A stretch of DNA of 64,000 bases from Metellina segmentata (taxonomy: Eukaryota; Arthropoda; Arachnida; Araneae; Tetragnathidae): the NCBI GenBank assembly GCA_947359465.1, contig OX375872.1, positions 18,460,018 to 18,524,017 on the forward strand, given 5' to 3'. The notes beneath the pieces were generated by a model. The model had not been told where the DNA came from. It saw nothing but the letters and a program-made list of their open reading frames with translations, and made no database searches. This document shows positions 41,961 through 53,159 of the stretch, one piece after another; position 1 is the stretch's first letter; each line of letters starts with the position of its first letter. Position numbers and translations under genes: made by a program.

Positions 41961-43479
41961 TGGAATTGTCCTAGTTTGACCTTATTTCACAATAACCTCT
42001 TCTAATACCCGTTTGCTTTGTGAAGCTTTCAGTGACTTAGTTAAAAAATATTTGATTGTCTTCTCAGATACAGTAGGAATTACACCAGTCATTTATTTGC
42101 TTTTATTTTGATAGTAGGATATATTGAATGTAATTCAGAGTAAAATATATGTTATTTTATTGATTTTTATTTGCGAATAAGAAATTATTAGATATCTTTA
42201 TTTCACATTTATGGAACATGATCACATCTGACTACAGAAGTATGAAAGATATTTACGGTCAAGCTAAATGTAGGAGGCGATAATGTTACTGTGGCGGAAC
42301 GTATTTCCTGCTCGTATTGCAAATATGACGTCATATATTGCTTGTTTTGGCTTTTGTTTGCCTATATGGCTCTATTTTCTAATAATATTTCAACGCTTTG
42401 CCAATCAAAATTCCAAAGAATGGATTCTGAATTGATGATCGGTCGATACCAATTAGATTAAACGTCAAAGCTGTCAAAACAGTGATAAATTACATTCGCC
42501 ATAAATTACATGACAACCCCCTATATTTATCATACGAAAGGGCATTTGGATAGAAGATTTAAATCATTCCAAACTTTCTGGTTTCCTTTGTTTAGACTGA
42601 AAATATCTCTCATACGAAATTTGATATTTATATAAATAAAGCATTTTAAATTCCAGTGAAGACATTCATACATTGTGTTGTTATTTTTAGTAGTTTTCAA
42701 GAAATTAGTATATTTGTACTTACCGTAACCTCCTTAAAAGAGCTGTTAGCAGAACTGAAAAAGAAAAAAAAAACATATTTCAAACTTAAATATATCAATA
42801 ACAAACACACAAATACATGATTCATTGGCATTCTCTAAAACATGGGTTCAAAACATTTTAACTTAAAGCATGACACTACGATAAGTGAAATCTGAGTAAA
42901 AATACATAACCACTCTAAAAACTTAACATTATTACACTATACACAAACCAGTATGTCAAGAGAAACTTTAACATAGTTAATTTAACAGAGTGCGTTTCCA
43001 AAACTAGTGTAGTCTCAAAATACGGTAGAAGTAAGCGAATACTGAATGTTTAATGAATATTAATTAATGTAAAATGAATAAACAAGCTAACTTCTACGTG
43101 AGCAAAATAATAAGTACACATTAGGAGCTTACAAATTCCATGGACAGCACTATGTTTGAGTATGAATTGAACTTCTAAATTACTCTTAACACTAGATTGG
43201 AAATTGCACTATACCTAAGAGAGAAAGAAGACATCGGTGAGGTCACAGGTTCTTACAGAGCGCTGGATAAACTTATATAGATTATTCTACGTAGTAAATG
43301 TCACATATTAATATTCAAATTCAAAATTTAAATCACGTCAACCAGCTGTTGTTAAATTTAGTTTTAATTTTTACATTCGTGAAATCAATTAGTTGGATAT
43401 ATAACCACCTCTGGTGCACCCAATTAACCAGTTTTGTGGATAATTCGCACATGAAAGTAGCTTAATGTGTTCGTATATA
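41961..43479. other. AT-rich DNA, nothing coding
   Basis: A single unit related to the satellite at 34200-34745 lies at about 42400-42660 (GCTGTCAAAACAGTGATAAA). No gene seen. Confidence 0.35.
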
Positions 43480-44889
43480 CACTCATTGCCATAAAAATTT
43501 GCGCACCAAGAAAAAGTCGTCAAAATGAAACGAAATGTTACACATGTAAGTAGTACTTTGATATAAGAAAGTGATTAGAAAATCAAAGAAAAAGGATCAT
43601 TTATGGCAGAAAAAAGTACAAATGAAGTTTTAGTACTCTATTTGATCCCCTCTAGGGCGCGAATCCACGATGCGATACGAGCGGGCATTGAATCATACAA
43701 GTTTCGTATCATGTCCTGAGACATCTCGTTCCACAGTTGCTGTAAACGCGCCTCTAGTTCGACCAAACTTGTAGGGTGTCCAACTTGCCGTCCCAAATGA
43801 TCTCAGATATGCTCGATTGGTGACACATCTGGGTATCGAGCAGGCCAGGGAAGGGTGGTAATGTGGCGGATGCAGTCTTGTGACATCTTTGCTGTGTGTG
43901 GTAGAGCATTGTCTTGTTGAAAAATGGCTCCTGGGAGCCCTGCCATGAGTGGCATCACATGTGGCTGAAGTATGTCATGGACGTACCGCTAGGCTGTCAT
44001 TGTGCCATGGATCAATATTAGGGGTGACCGTGTATCGTAAGTAATGGCACCCCATACCATCACACCAGCTGTGGGAGCGGTGTGTCGCTGTAAAGCGAAG
44101 GCAGGATTGAGGCGTTCACCACGGGGCCTCCACACACGAACACGATTGTCATCACTGCTCAAATTGAATCTCGATTTGTCGCTGAAAACGACCTGGTTCC
44201 ATTCCGTTGCAGTCCAATCCCGTCGCTCGCGACCCCACTCCAAACGGAGGCGTCGGAGGGTGGATGTGATTGGCAGAGCACGTAATGGGGGCCGCGATAC
44301 CAGATGTCCTGCAGCCAGGCGCCTTGCGATGGCTCGGGAAGACACAGGGGGCCGTAGTGAAGGTGCTGCCTGTGTCTGGATAGCGGCCAATGAGGCAGTT
44401 GTCTCTACGCGTGCATTTCGTATGATGTGACGGTCTTCTCGACGACTGGTCTGTCGAGGGCGTCCTGAGCCTGGTCGCCGTGTAAATGACGTCTCTTCTG
44501 TCCACTGGTCGCAACACCTCCTCACAGTAAAATCAGAACGGCCTACTTGACGAATTACTCGCCGAGCTGACCACCCAGCTTCCATCATCCCGATGATTCT
44601 TCCCCTCTCGAACTCTGACAGCTGCTCATATTGTCTTCGATGGCGATGTAACGGCATGTCTACATCAGCGTTTCCTTTTCAAAATATTAAGTACACTCAA
44701 ACAAGCTCTGCTTACCTGTTTTATACTCCAAGGAGAACGAAGTTCAACGCCCTCTAGTGGCATTACGCAATGCGCAATCACGCTGCATTTCTAATCATTT
44801 GTATAACTGGCCGATATGTACCTTCATGCCAAGTTTCGTTACGATCCCACCATTATTTCTTGGTGCGCAAATTTTTATGGCAATGAGTG
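43480..44889 (-). mobile_element. Tc1-like DNA transposon, DD32E spacing, with perfect TIRs
   Basis: 1410 bp, bounded by perfectly matching 34 bp TIRs (CACTCATTGCCATAAAAATT, continuing TGCGCACCAAGAAA) and flanked by TA (43478-43479, 44890-44891). It carries one transposase gene with two stop codons. It inserted next to dispersed repeat X copy 2. Confidence 0.93.
43638..44657 (-). pseudogene. Tc1-like (DD32E) transposase with two nonsense codons
   Basis: 340 codons from ATG at 44657 to TAG at 43638-43640, with in-frame stops TAG at codon 223 (43989-43991) and TGA at codon 285 (43803-43805, expected Trp). The N-terminus MPLHRHRRQYEQLSEFERGR and FTVRRCCDQW form the DNA-binding region. Catalytic residues are D160 (VVFSDKSRF), D249 (FQQDNALPH) and E282 (SPIEHI), with MVWGAITYD at 200-208. 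Only 32 residues lie between D249 and E282. No frameshift is present, so only two point changes separate it from a continuous frame, in agreement with the perfect TIRs. The fragment at 2086-2800 is a relative. Confidence 0.9.
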
Positions 44890-45166
44890 TACTAAAGAAT
44901 ACGTTTTTTTTTTTTTTAATTTTCTAAATAAGATCCAGTTTATTTTACATTATTTCATTGGTTTATGGTTTTCTAATTTATTTGTGTTTAAATGTCTTAT
45001 TCTCTTATATTCACCTGTATTTATATTTCTCTATGTGAAAAAAACAAATCAGATCACGTTAATCATAAGCTAATTATATCTAAATTGGATAATTAATTAC
45101 ATCTTTTTTGAACAGTGATATCTTAAATTTTAATTTGTAGGATTGGACTGGATGTGATTTTGTGGC

Positions 45167-45216
<50 letters not shown>

Positions 45217-45760
45217 TCCTTATGGGACATATTAAATCAAACTCAAACTATCTAATTGGTAAAGCGAAACAATTTCTGTTGAAAATTACTCCAAATATTA
45301 TTCTTCATGTTTTGAATCGTTATCCAGTTGCTAAAGGGAATAGTATTTTTTTTACATTTATTTCACCAAGGCAGTATATAAAATATCAAGATTTTTTTTC
45401 AAGAATTTTAACATTTAAAAATGAACTAAAATTTACTTCTTAACTAATTTATTTTTTAACTTTGACTCTCAACTCTGAGAGTCAAAATATTCACTATATT
45501 ATATAGATAGCAATGACGCAAAGTAATTATAAAAGATAAATTCATTATTAAGTTATTTTAAAGTTTTGATAACATATTTCTACATGGTGACAGTATGTAA
45601 TGTAACCATTACAAACTAGAAAATTATTTGTTCTGAAAGCTAAGATGAAACATATTTTGAAACTATAAAACTATCGATATTTTCGTGATTTCTAGTGTAT
45701 ACATAAACCTTTAATCTGGTTTCAGCTTATTCAAAATCAGAGCTGCCACTTTGGCTATCT
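44890..45760. repeat. Dispersed repeat X, copy 2
   Basis: See copy 1 at 31990-32760. Shared blocks include TCATTGGTTTATG, CTAATTATATCT, GTTGCTAAAGGGAATAG, AATATCAAGATTTTTTTTC and GAAAGCTAAGATG. This copy carries a (TG)n at a place where copy 1 has none. Confidence 0.65.
45170..45214. repeat. (TG)n microsatellite
   Basis: About 45 bp of TG repeat inside dispersed repeat X copy 2. Confidence 0.95.
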
Positions 45761-45957
45761 TTATTACTCAGAAAAAAATTCATTTTCAAAATAGCTACTT
45801 TTATTATTTTAGGAAACTGTTTCCAATCTTTCAATATATTTTCGTGAGTGAGACTGTGTCTTTAAGCCATCTTCTCGAATCTATCACAAATGGAACAAAT
45901 TCTGTATCTATTCAATCCTTCATTTGAGTAAGGAATGGAGCATTCCCAACGCTTCAC

Positions 45958-46115
45958 CATTCCAGTGGTTTCAACAAGATATTTAGTCCCAAAGAATGAT
46001 GAGATTAAGATCTGGTCAGTTTTCATCCAATGACAAGGTATATTATCCATCAAGATCTGGTGAAAAATTTTCAACGACGAGATATCTAGTCGAGACAACC
46101 AAGAGGATTTAAAAT
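45958..46115. repeat. TTAA palindrome-array repeat, short copy
   Basis: CCAGTGGTTTCAACAAGATAT at the left, core GACGAGATATCTAGTC at about 46077-46092, end AGACAACCAAGAGGATTTAA. Confidence 0.7.
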
Positions 46116-46391
46116 ATAAAGAATTACATTACAGCCGACGTCGCTGAAACACAGTGCTCCCAGCGTTGGAACGGAGCAAAACATAATGTGAAGTTTGCGA
46201 ACATAATGTAAAGGTGAAATCAAGGTCCAAGTACTGTGAATATTATTGGTGATAATAGCCTTCTCAGATGATAAAAGCCTTCAAATGGAAATACTTTCGT
46301 GGTATATCATTGCTAAATACCTTTAAAAAAACTGACCAGATCTTCATCTCGTCATCGTGAAAAAAATCGGCAATATCCTGGAGACAAGATA

Positions 46392-47300
46392 CAAGGTCTG
46401 TCTAGGAAGTAATAATACTGATTCCATAAAATTCGTTTATTTGAAGATAATTTTACAGACACTTAATATTCTTCAAAATAGCCTCCTCCTGCATTAATAC
46501 ACCGTTGCCAACGACTCTGCCACCCATTGATGCCCGCCTGGAAGTCTTCAACTGGAATGCTGTTCAGAACTCGCGTTACGTTTTTTTACTGCAAGTTCTC
46601 CAGATTGTCCAAACAATTACCTTTTAAGCTGGATTTCAACCGAGGGAATAGAAAAAAGTCCGGCGGTGACAGATCGGGGCTGTACGGTGGTTAAGTCAGC
46701 GTTGCAACGTTGTATTTTGTCAGGAACTGAGTCACTTCGAAGGATGTGTGAACACATTTTCCGCATTTGAAGTTCTTCCGTGACGATTTGATGCACAGTC
46801 GATTTTTTAAGTCCCAACGTCTCTGCAATCTTTCGGACACTCGTCCGACGATCAGAGTCCAAAAGCTCTTTAACTGTAGCCACAGTTTCTGAAGTTTGAG
46901 AACTTGATGGACGCCCAGCGCTTTGTTCGTCATCGACGTCCTCTCTTCCGCCTTTGAAGGCTTTGTGCCACCTAAACACTTGAGCCTTGGACAAAGAATC
47001 ACTCCCGTAGGCTTCTTGTAAAATGCTAAGCGGCACAGTAGCCTATTTGTTTAGTTATACACAAATCTTTATGGCGTATCGCTGCTCGACAGTCCGCTGC
47101 ATTCTGAAAACCTAACGCCAGTTTCAAATACGTATCTACTTCACGAGCGATCCGTGCTCTGCAAAAGCTCAAGGCCAACTGACTTCCGCAAGACTTTGTA
47201 GCTGACAACCCCCACCACCCGTACCGCCCTCAAATTCCGACCGTTTGGCATTCTGCTTGACGAGAAAAATTCAGTCTCATTACTTTCTGGACAGACCCTG
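46392..47300 (-). mobile_element. Mariner-family element, internally deleted
   Basis: 909 bp; TIRs of about 28-30 bp (left CAAGGTCTGTCTAGGAAGTA, right complement CAGGGTCTGTCCAGAAAGTA), flanked by TA (46390-46391, 47301-47302). A usual mariner is about 1.3 kb; the missing part is the middle of the transposase. Confidence 0.9.
46463..47102 (-). pseudogene. Mariner transposase pseudogene
   Basis: The N-terminus MQRTVEQRYAIKICV (ATG at 47102) is followed by a TAA and a TAG, then the open stretch 47036-46617 with LQEAYGSDSLSKAQVFRWHK and DRRTSVRKIAETLGLKKSTV, the paired HTH and linker of mariner transposases. After RMCSHIL the frame breaks. In another frame PPYSPDLSPPDFFLFPRLK appears (the third catalytic D region of DD34D mariners), then FQAGINGWQSRWQRCINAGG to YFEEY and a stop at 46463. 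Both first and second catalytic aspartates fall in the deletion. Confidence 0.88.
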
Positions 47301-47372
47301 TAACTCGTCACTAGCAAAATTGATTAGCTATTGATGGACGAGATATCTCGTAGAAACCAATGAGACGGTTAA

Positions 47373-48157
47373 AGCATTCTTCCGAAAATATATCAGTCGG
47401 AAATACCTCAATAAAAATGAATCAGGCAGCATAAAAAGTTTTTCGGAAGTCAGAAGGAATTATAAATCTTTGTTCATTTGAGAGGTCGGTGCAGTTGAAG
47501 TGGTTTTTTAGTCTTCCCTCTTTCCATAAATACTCCAGTGACAAGTGGGTAGAGAAGAATTTTCTTTATTTGTAGTATTTTTTCGTGAAGCAGAGTCATT
47601 TTTTTTCTTTTTGAAAAACTCAAAAGATGTTTCTCAGTTTTTTCAGCGTTTAATGTTCTATGAACGTAAAATTCTGCTACTTCGACGGAAAAAGTACTAT
47701 TTTTTTTAGGAATCCTCAATTCATTCACCTAAGATTAATATTCTAAATTCTGGATAGAGAAAAAGGGCGTTCGATAAGGCATGAAAATCGTTGCAATCTA
47801 TGTTTCGCCATGTTGGCTGAGTTCACCTTTGCTTAAGGGGATGAAACTGCATTTCCAACAAAAAATCCACATCCGAAAAGGTGCGTGGTTAAATATACTG
47901 GTCGCTGTATTATTTAAGCATTATTTAGGTACACGTTTTATATAAAGTAATACCTTAAAGAGACAGTGGACTTCAAGAAGAAATTTTTGAAATTGTTATT
48001 CGGATTGTTTTAAAATTTGCAGACTGCAGTTGCAGGCTGCTTTCCACTAAAAAATCTACAAATGACATCTGAGTCAGAAGTGTTATGTGTTGTATATATA
48101 TTATACAGACATAAGTCACCGGACAAACATAATTTATTTTTGGATCTGACTGTAAAT
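47373..48157. other. Unannotated stretch
   Basis: A minus-strand frame of 84 codons (47474-47728) is lysine-rich and unassigned. Nothing else seen. Confidence 0.3.
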
Positions 48158-48283
48158 TTTGTCATCTGACAGTGGTTCAAACCTACGTAGTGACGTCCTC
48201 GTATATTTTCACTTCTGGTTTGATCCCTGAACGTCACCAATAGTCATTTGTTTGGCTCCAGTGCAACGTTAATTAAAAAATAC
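48158..48283 (+). repeat. SINE 3' fragment
   Basis: GTCATCTGACAGTGGTTCAAAC, TTGATCCCTGAACGTCACC and CCAGTGCAACGTTAATTAA match the SINE 3' third. Confidence 0.7.
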
Positions 48284-49531
48284 AAACCTAAAATAATATT
48301 TGATTACAAAATACATATATTTATATTTCAAACTTCAGAGTCCAAATCGACATATGTAACTACATAGCTAACTACTAGTGAGTATAGACTGAAATGTAAG
48401 GAAGGAATGTCCTATAGGAAGTGTCCAAATGTTTTATGTCTAAATCTTAGCACATAAATAGCATTCGCTTCATTATCCCTAACTATCCACACTTAGAATG
48501 TTAGATATGGGCCATGTTAGAATGTACCATACTGGGCATAAATCCTAGGGGACTCAACTGTGCTGGCGCACCGTCATAAAATTATTGCTTAGACAAACCG
48601 TTTTTCCGTTTTGGACCCAGCGCCATAACCCGAATCACCAATCAACCGAATGATTCGGATATCAGAACGATCATCTCCACTCGGTCCGGATAAGCAAGTT
48701 CTACCGTAGACGGTTTTAAATAATCACGCGAACCTCAAGAGTCTGGAACCGAATGAAATTTTAATCAGCTCCCCCCCCCTCCCCCCTGCTCCTTCCTTGC
48801 TTACCCGACCCATGTTTGGAAAGGAAACGAAAAACAAACATCCTCACTTCACAAAGAAAAACCGAATATGTGTTTAAGGAAACAAAATACCGCTCTTCTT
48901 AAAGGAATAGATGTTTCTCCAACAAAGAACTGCCCGTCGATTTTTTCACTCCACTATCTCTATTTGCCCAGATTCGAGAAAAACGAACTATTGACTCTCC
49001 AGCGAAATATTCGCCAGAGCTAATACAATTTTTAGCTTTGTATGATTATTTCCCGAGGGGTTTCCGACACGGAGATTCGATTTCAATTTGGTAAAATTCC
49101 TCCCCGGTCACTGCATTGTAGACGAGCTGTTTACGTGATGCGTTTTGCCTGGCCATCAATTATTCAAGCAGTGACGTAGACCACGGGACGGGATCTAACC
49201 TTAACGACATCTGTCTATGTAGATAGAGCTATCTCTTTTCATTTCATCCTCCACATCAGGGTCCCTTAGGGCCCATTGGCGAATAGATAAACCACTTACA
49301 CATCAGTTAGAGTGATGTAAGGGGGCTGTTTTTGCGTTTTCCTTCCGATTCATCCGAGTCTCGTTGCTCGTACCGATTTGGTGATTTGTTTTTTTTAATA
49401 CTTCGGTCTATTTCTGGGATAAGACAAATGTGTGGAGAGAAGAATGAGAAAGCTTCTTCACTTCAGTTTTCGAAACGGTGTCGCCTGTCCACGTTGTGAG
49501 AGTCGCGCGTTCGGAGGAGGTATGGTAGGTA
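48284..49531. other. Non-repetitive stretch, partly GC-richer; candidate conserved noncoding DNA
   Basis: From about 48540 to 49330 the sequence lacks any repeat seen elsewhere in the window, apart from a C-rich run at 48770-48787, and is less AT-rich than its surroundings. No open frame or splice-like structure that I can defend. Confidence 0.3.
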
Positions 49532-49858
49532 GGTAATGGTCATTTTTAATTAACGTCGTACGAGAGCAACACAACGGGCTATTGACGACGGTCCAGGACG
49601 AGTCCCCTGAGGGAAAGATTCGAGGAATTCGATTCATTTTGAACCACGGTCAGATGACAAGGCAACACCTGAGCTGGCACCCCACTTTCCAAACTTCCAC
49701 ACCAACCCAACGTGAAGACATACTGCCACGACAGATTTAAGGTGTACCAGCCACATCTACACCATACACTTACAAACATCCATATACTGACCCGGATTCG
49801 AACCAGGAAACTTCCGATCTAGAGGTTAACACCTTAACCACCAGATCGGTTGGTCGGC
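49532..49858 (-). repeat. tRNA-derived SINE, near full length, head type A
   Basis: The minus strand begins CCGATCTGGTGGTTAAGGTG, then CTGGTTCGAATCCGGGTCAG (B box), the body, and ends CGTCGTACGAGAGC / ACGTTAATTAAAAATGACC. A small deletion removes part of the GTTGTCCTCGG block. Confidence 0.85.
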
Positions 49859-49938
49859 GTATTGTTCTCGGATGTTTCCATTCATGTTTGATCTCGGACC
49901 GTTGTGGTGCATCACTATAATGTTAATTAAAAATACCA
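49859..49938 (+). repeat. SINE 3' fragment, opposite orientation
   Basis: TTGTTCTCGGATGTTTCC, TTGATCTCGGACCGTTGTGG and AATGTTAATTAAAAATACC. It abuts the previous copy head to head. Confidence 0.6.
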
Positions 49939-49944
49939 AAATAC

Positions 49945-50015
49945 TCTCATCAAGATCTAGTCAGCTTTTGTAATGAAGAGATACCTCGTCAAAGAATCCG
50001 CCAAAAGGAATAAAA
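49945..50015. repeat. TTAA palindrome-array repeat, right-end fragment
   Basis: CATCAAGATCTAGTCAGCTTT, then AAGAGATACCTCGTC and a degraded terminus CCGCCAAAAGGAATAA. Confidence 0.6.
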
Positions 50016-50635
50016 GTTTCTACGTAGGAACATGAATATACAACTAATTCGTAAATGCTCCCCATAAAAATTCGGCTTGTTCCAACCCTTTTGTAATTAA
50101 ATAATTAATAATATGTAAATATAAAGTATTATCTTCGCGCTTTCCAGTTAAATGCTCCCAATGAAGAAAAAATAATACACTAAAAATTAGCAGTCATCTG
50201 AATACAGCTATTTTTCTTTGTGGTATTTCCGAAGTAATAAACTTTCATCATAACATTTTAGCATTTCGTAAATCACTCTTGATCCTAATGCAAAAAAACG
50301 TATATCTAGTTATTTCCTCAGGTGCGCAAAATACTCGTCATTCATTAATGCACAGATGGTGTAAAAATGAACCAGCTCGGGTTCGTGAAACCATGGCAAC
50401 CGATTCAGTACTTTATAAATATGCAAAATATCCTGTGTGTGTGTCCCCCCACTCCTATATTAAAATCAACGCTAACTTTACATTGCCATTTTTCATTTGG
50501 GGTTGGTTTTTATGACGCAAGGTCGCCAATCGGCGCCAAGCGAGGCCCTTCTCCACCAAATAAATGGACAAATCTTTGCAGAATGCACCAGGGTAGTTAC
50601 AGAAAGCGAATCTGTGGCGCCTTCAAGTATCGGTC
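50016..50635. other. Unannotated stretch
   Basis: Short frames only (50279-50732), unassigned. Confidence 0.3.
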
Positions 50636-50783
50636 AGCTAGAGTTGTGGGAGCGCCCATTAACCATTTGAGTCGTCATCTGATCGTAGTTCAAAATTCAG
50701 TGGTGTTGTCCTCGAATCTTTGTCTCGTTTGATCCCGGACCGTTGTGCTGCTGCTCCAGTGCGATGTTAATTCAAAATACTAT
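50636..50783 (+). repeat. SINE 3' half
   Basis: GAGTCGTCATCTGATCGTAG, GTGTTGTCCTCGAATCTTTG, TTGATCCCGGACCGTTGTGC and GCGATGTTAATTCAAAATAC. Confidence 0.7.
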
Positions 50784-51044
50784 ACCATACCATTTGAGAC
50801 ACCTTTATCGTGTTAAAAATTTCATACAAATTTTAAATTTCCTGAAGTTTACCAACTGATCATTTATTTCTAAATTTGCTGAAACCCGTTGATTATTTTT
50901 GAATTTGAAGCATTGATGAATGTTTTTTTACTTTTGATATATAAATGCTTATTTACATTTTTACAATGATGAAACAAAAGTTTGATAGAAGAAAGGTTTT
51001 ATCTTTGTTTACGTTGTGAATAAAATATCAATCTGAAATGAATT

Positions 51045-51400
51045 TCTACATTTTGAACGTGCCCTTTTTGTTTTCTGTCGTTAAACTTTACGCTGCGGCG
51101 CTTAGACGTTTTTAATCGTATCCAGGAACGGCTGTTTCGCCTGCATGTCGAGCATAGAGGTGCGTGCAGGTGCGTTGTCGTGGTAGAATCACCACGCCTA
51201 CTTTGCCACATTTCGGGCCGTTTTCTTCGAATGGTACCTCGCAAATACTTTAAAACTTCTAAGTAAAGCACCTGGTTCACAGTCTGTCCCAGAGGAATGA
51301 ACTCTGAGTGGGCGACTATGGTTCTTCGTCAGTCTTCCATCATCAATTCGCGAATTTTCTGGATGTTTGCGTCCAAAAAATTCAAATTCTGAATTACGAT
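51045..51400 (-). pseudogene. Mariner transposase remnant (second mariner lineage)
   Basis: Minus strand: NIQKIRELMMED then RRT (N-terminal helix-turn-helix linker) runs straight into IVAHSEFIPLGQTVNQVLYL and EVLKYLRGTIRRKRPEMW, the region between the first and second catalytic aspartates. After a frameshift FYHDNAPARTSMLDMQAKQP carries the second D (HDNAP). The first D region and the C-terminus are missing. No TIRs were found. It differs from the mariner at 46392-47300. Confidence 0.8.
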
Positions 51401-51403
51401 TAG

Positions 51404-51510
51404 GTGACACCTAAGCTTGCACCCCAATCTCCAAACTTCAGCAATACGCAAATGTGGTGACATTTGATGCCAATGTAGATTTAACGTGCACCAAGTTCCT
51501 TGTGAAAAAC
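51404..51510 (-). repeat. SINE 5'/middle fragment
   Basis: The minus strand has GAACTTGGTGCACGTTAAATC, CACATTTGCGTATTGC, GAAGTTTGGAGATTGGGGTG and AAGCTTAGGTGTCACC. Confidence 0.65.
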
Positions 51511-51597
51511 TCAAGACAGGAAACTTGACGTTGCGTTTGTTGCGCTTGTCTTAGCTTTGCCAAATACTACCCTCATGCCACAAAACGTAACCAACCC

Positions 51598-51830
51598 CTT
51601 CTAAAGATATGGCGGTTGGAAGAAAAGTAGATTTGCAAACAGAAAGTTATGAGTTCGAAAATTGATCCAAACAAAGACCGTCGTGTTAGAGGTGGTGATG
51701 CATGTTAAATATGTGGCCTCAAATGTCTTCATGTCGGTATGGGGTGGCAGCTGGGAGACTGAGGTGCCAGCTCGTCATCTGATCGCAGTTCAAAATTGCG
51801 AGGTATTCTCGGATCTCTAGGGGAAATATG
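51598..51830 (+). repeat. SINE, head type B-like, 3' truncated
   Basis: TATGGCGGTTGGAAGAAAAG and AGTTATGAGTTCGAAAATTG (B-box relic), then GATGCATGTTAAATATGTGG, GGCAGCTGGGAGACTGAGG and ATCTGATCGCAGTTCAAAA, ending in CTCGGATCTCTAGGGG. Confidence 0.65.
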
Positions 51831-52235
51831 AAAATGGAGTGACTAATGGTTACCTTTCTATGTGCCCAGGATTACGTGACCAAAAGTATTATTAACGTGA
51901 CAGACTGCTTTCGTATGCTGTATGGAATCTAACATTGATCATCCGATTGGTCTGTAGGACGTGAAAAGATGATAATACATTGGTTCGTCATCTGATTGGT
52001 CCATTGATTGACCATTTGATAGCAGTAGAATGGCGATTTCACCACTTTTGTCGCCGATTATATAAATACGGATTCACACACCTACCCTGACATAGGATGT
52101 TACAATGCCAAACGAGGCGATAAGATACTAAATTGGACAACCAAGTCAATTTTCACACAGAAGTGACATGACTACTAGTCGACATGCTGGTCACACATTT
52201 TGAAGATTCTCTCTATAACAATACTAATTAAACTT
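51825..52235 (+). repeat. Unclassified dispersed repeat with CCAATCAGATGA blocks, longest copy
   Basis: GGTTACCTTTCTATGTGCCC, CAGGATTACGTGACC, then ATCATCCGATTGGTCTG, TCGTCATCTGATTGGTCC, CGCCGATTATATAAATACGG, ACCTACCCTGACATAGG and CAACCAAGTCAATTTTCAC. It contains a TATA-like TATATAAATA. Related segments are at 13045-13335 (inverse) and 14605-14825. Confidence 0.6.
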
Positions 52236-52242
52236 ATAATTC

Positions 52243-52335
52243 ACGTCTATGGTCGAATCTTTCGCTTTGCGATGGATCCCGGATCGTCACTAACAGACAG
52301 TTCTGTGTTCTCCGTTACCACGTTAATTCAGCCAA
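52243..52335 (+). repeat. SINE 3' fragment
   Basis: GCGATGGATCCCGGATCGTC and CCGTTACCACGTTAATTCAG. Confidence 0.55.
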
Positions 52336-52369
52336 CTATCTAGCCTATGAAAATATTACTGAATAAGCT

Positions 52370-52505
52370 AAATTTAACGAAATGGAAAATATTAATGTTG
52401 CTATTTCGATAGAATTCTATTACCCATCCAAAAAAGGGTCAATATACATATTTCCAAGTATTGAAAAATCCATGGATTGTTTCAACCAGTAGGTGTGTTA
52501 ATTTA
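52370..52505. repeat. Hairpin minisatellite fragment (AATAGAATC family)
   Basis: CGATAGAATTCTATTACCC, ATATTTCCAAGTATTG and CATGGATTGTTTCAACC resemble degraded units. Confidence 0.35.
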
Positions 52506-53159
52506 TTCATTAAACAAATGTCGTGGGATACAAACATAATGTACTATTGGCACCGCTCGTGATATTCAGGGGATTAATTCCATTGTTGCATCGATCATAC
52601 TGAAAAAGAACTGGTTTATCTAATATCGCCTTTTTACAGAATATCAGACTCCGATATTTCCGAAACCTCATTTTTCAGTTTCCTCGGAGAACCTCAACTT
52701 CATTATTTAACTGTCTTTTGGATGCAATACTTCATAACCGCAGCGCTCTAATCATTGTGTTCTATAACGATCCATTATCCAGATACCGTCATCAAGCCCT
52801 TTTTTCAACTCGAGGAGTTCTCATTAGCTTTTATTCGCATTATTTTACACCACCTTAATTGGTTTCCAAGAATTTAATACATTCTTTTTGTTTCAAGAGA
52901 AAGAGCTCACCGCGTAAGTCTACTTTATGGCACAATGCGCGGAGGAAGGCTATGTAATATTAGAATCTGGAAACCCTTACATTTTTTCGCGGCGTTTTAT
53001 CCTTTCCTTATAAAATTCCCGTTTTCCCGCTTTCCACGTCAACAGTCTTCACTTCTGATTAGAGGGGGAAAGGGAGTTTGAAGAAAGGGGCCACTCACAA
53101 ATCTTGAAGGATCGGAGGATGTGTATCGTGGTTGTGTGGAATTTTATTGGTGCATGACC
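52506..53159. other. Unannotated stretch
   Basis: Non-repetitive, no gene recognised. Confidence 0.3.

Larger units (their letters stand above)
46320..47372. repeat. TTAA palindrome-array repeat split by a mariner
   Basis: Left part 46320-46391 (AAAAACTGACCAGATCTTCAT, CTCGTCATCGTG, GAGACAAGATA) and right part 47301-47372 (AACTCGTCACTAGCAAAATTG, GACGAGATATCTCGTAGAAAC, GAGACGGTTAA) rejoin into one inverse copy when the mariner is removed: the core GACAAGATA-ACTCGTC is cut at its central TA. Confidence 0.8.

Noticed and set aside
44044..44517. Plus-strand 128-codon and minus-strand 121-codon frames
   Set aside because: Shadows of the DD32E transposase pseudogene at 43638-44657.
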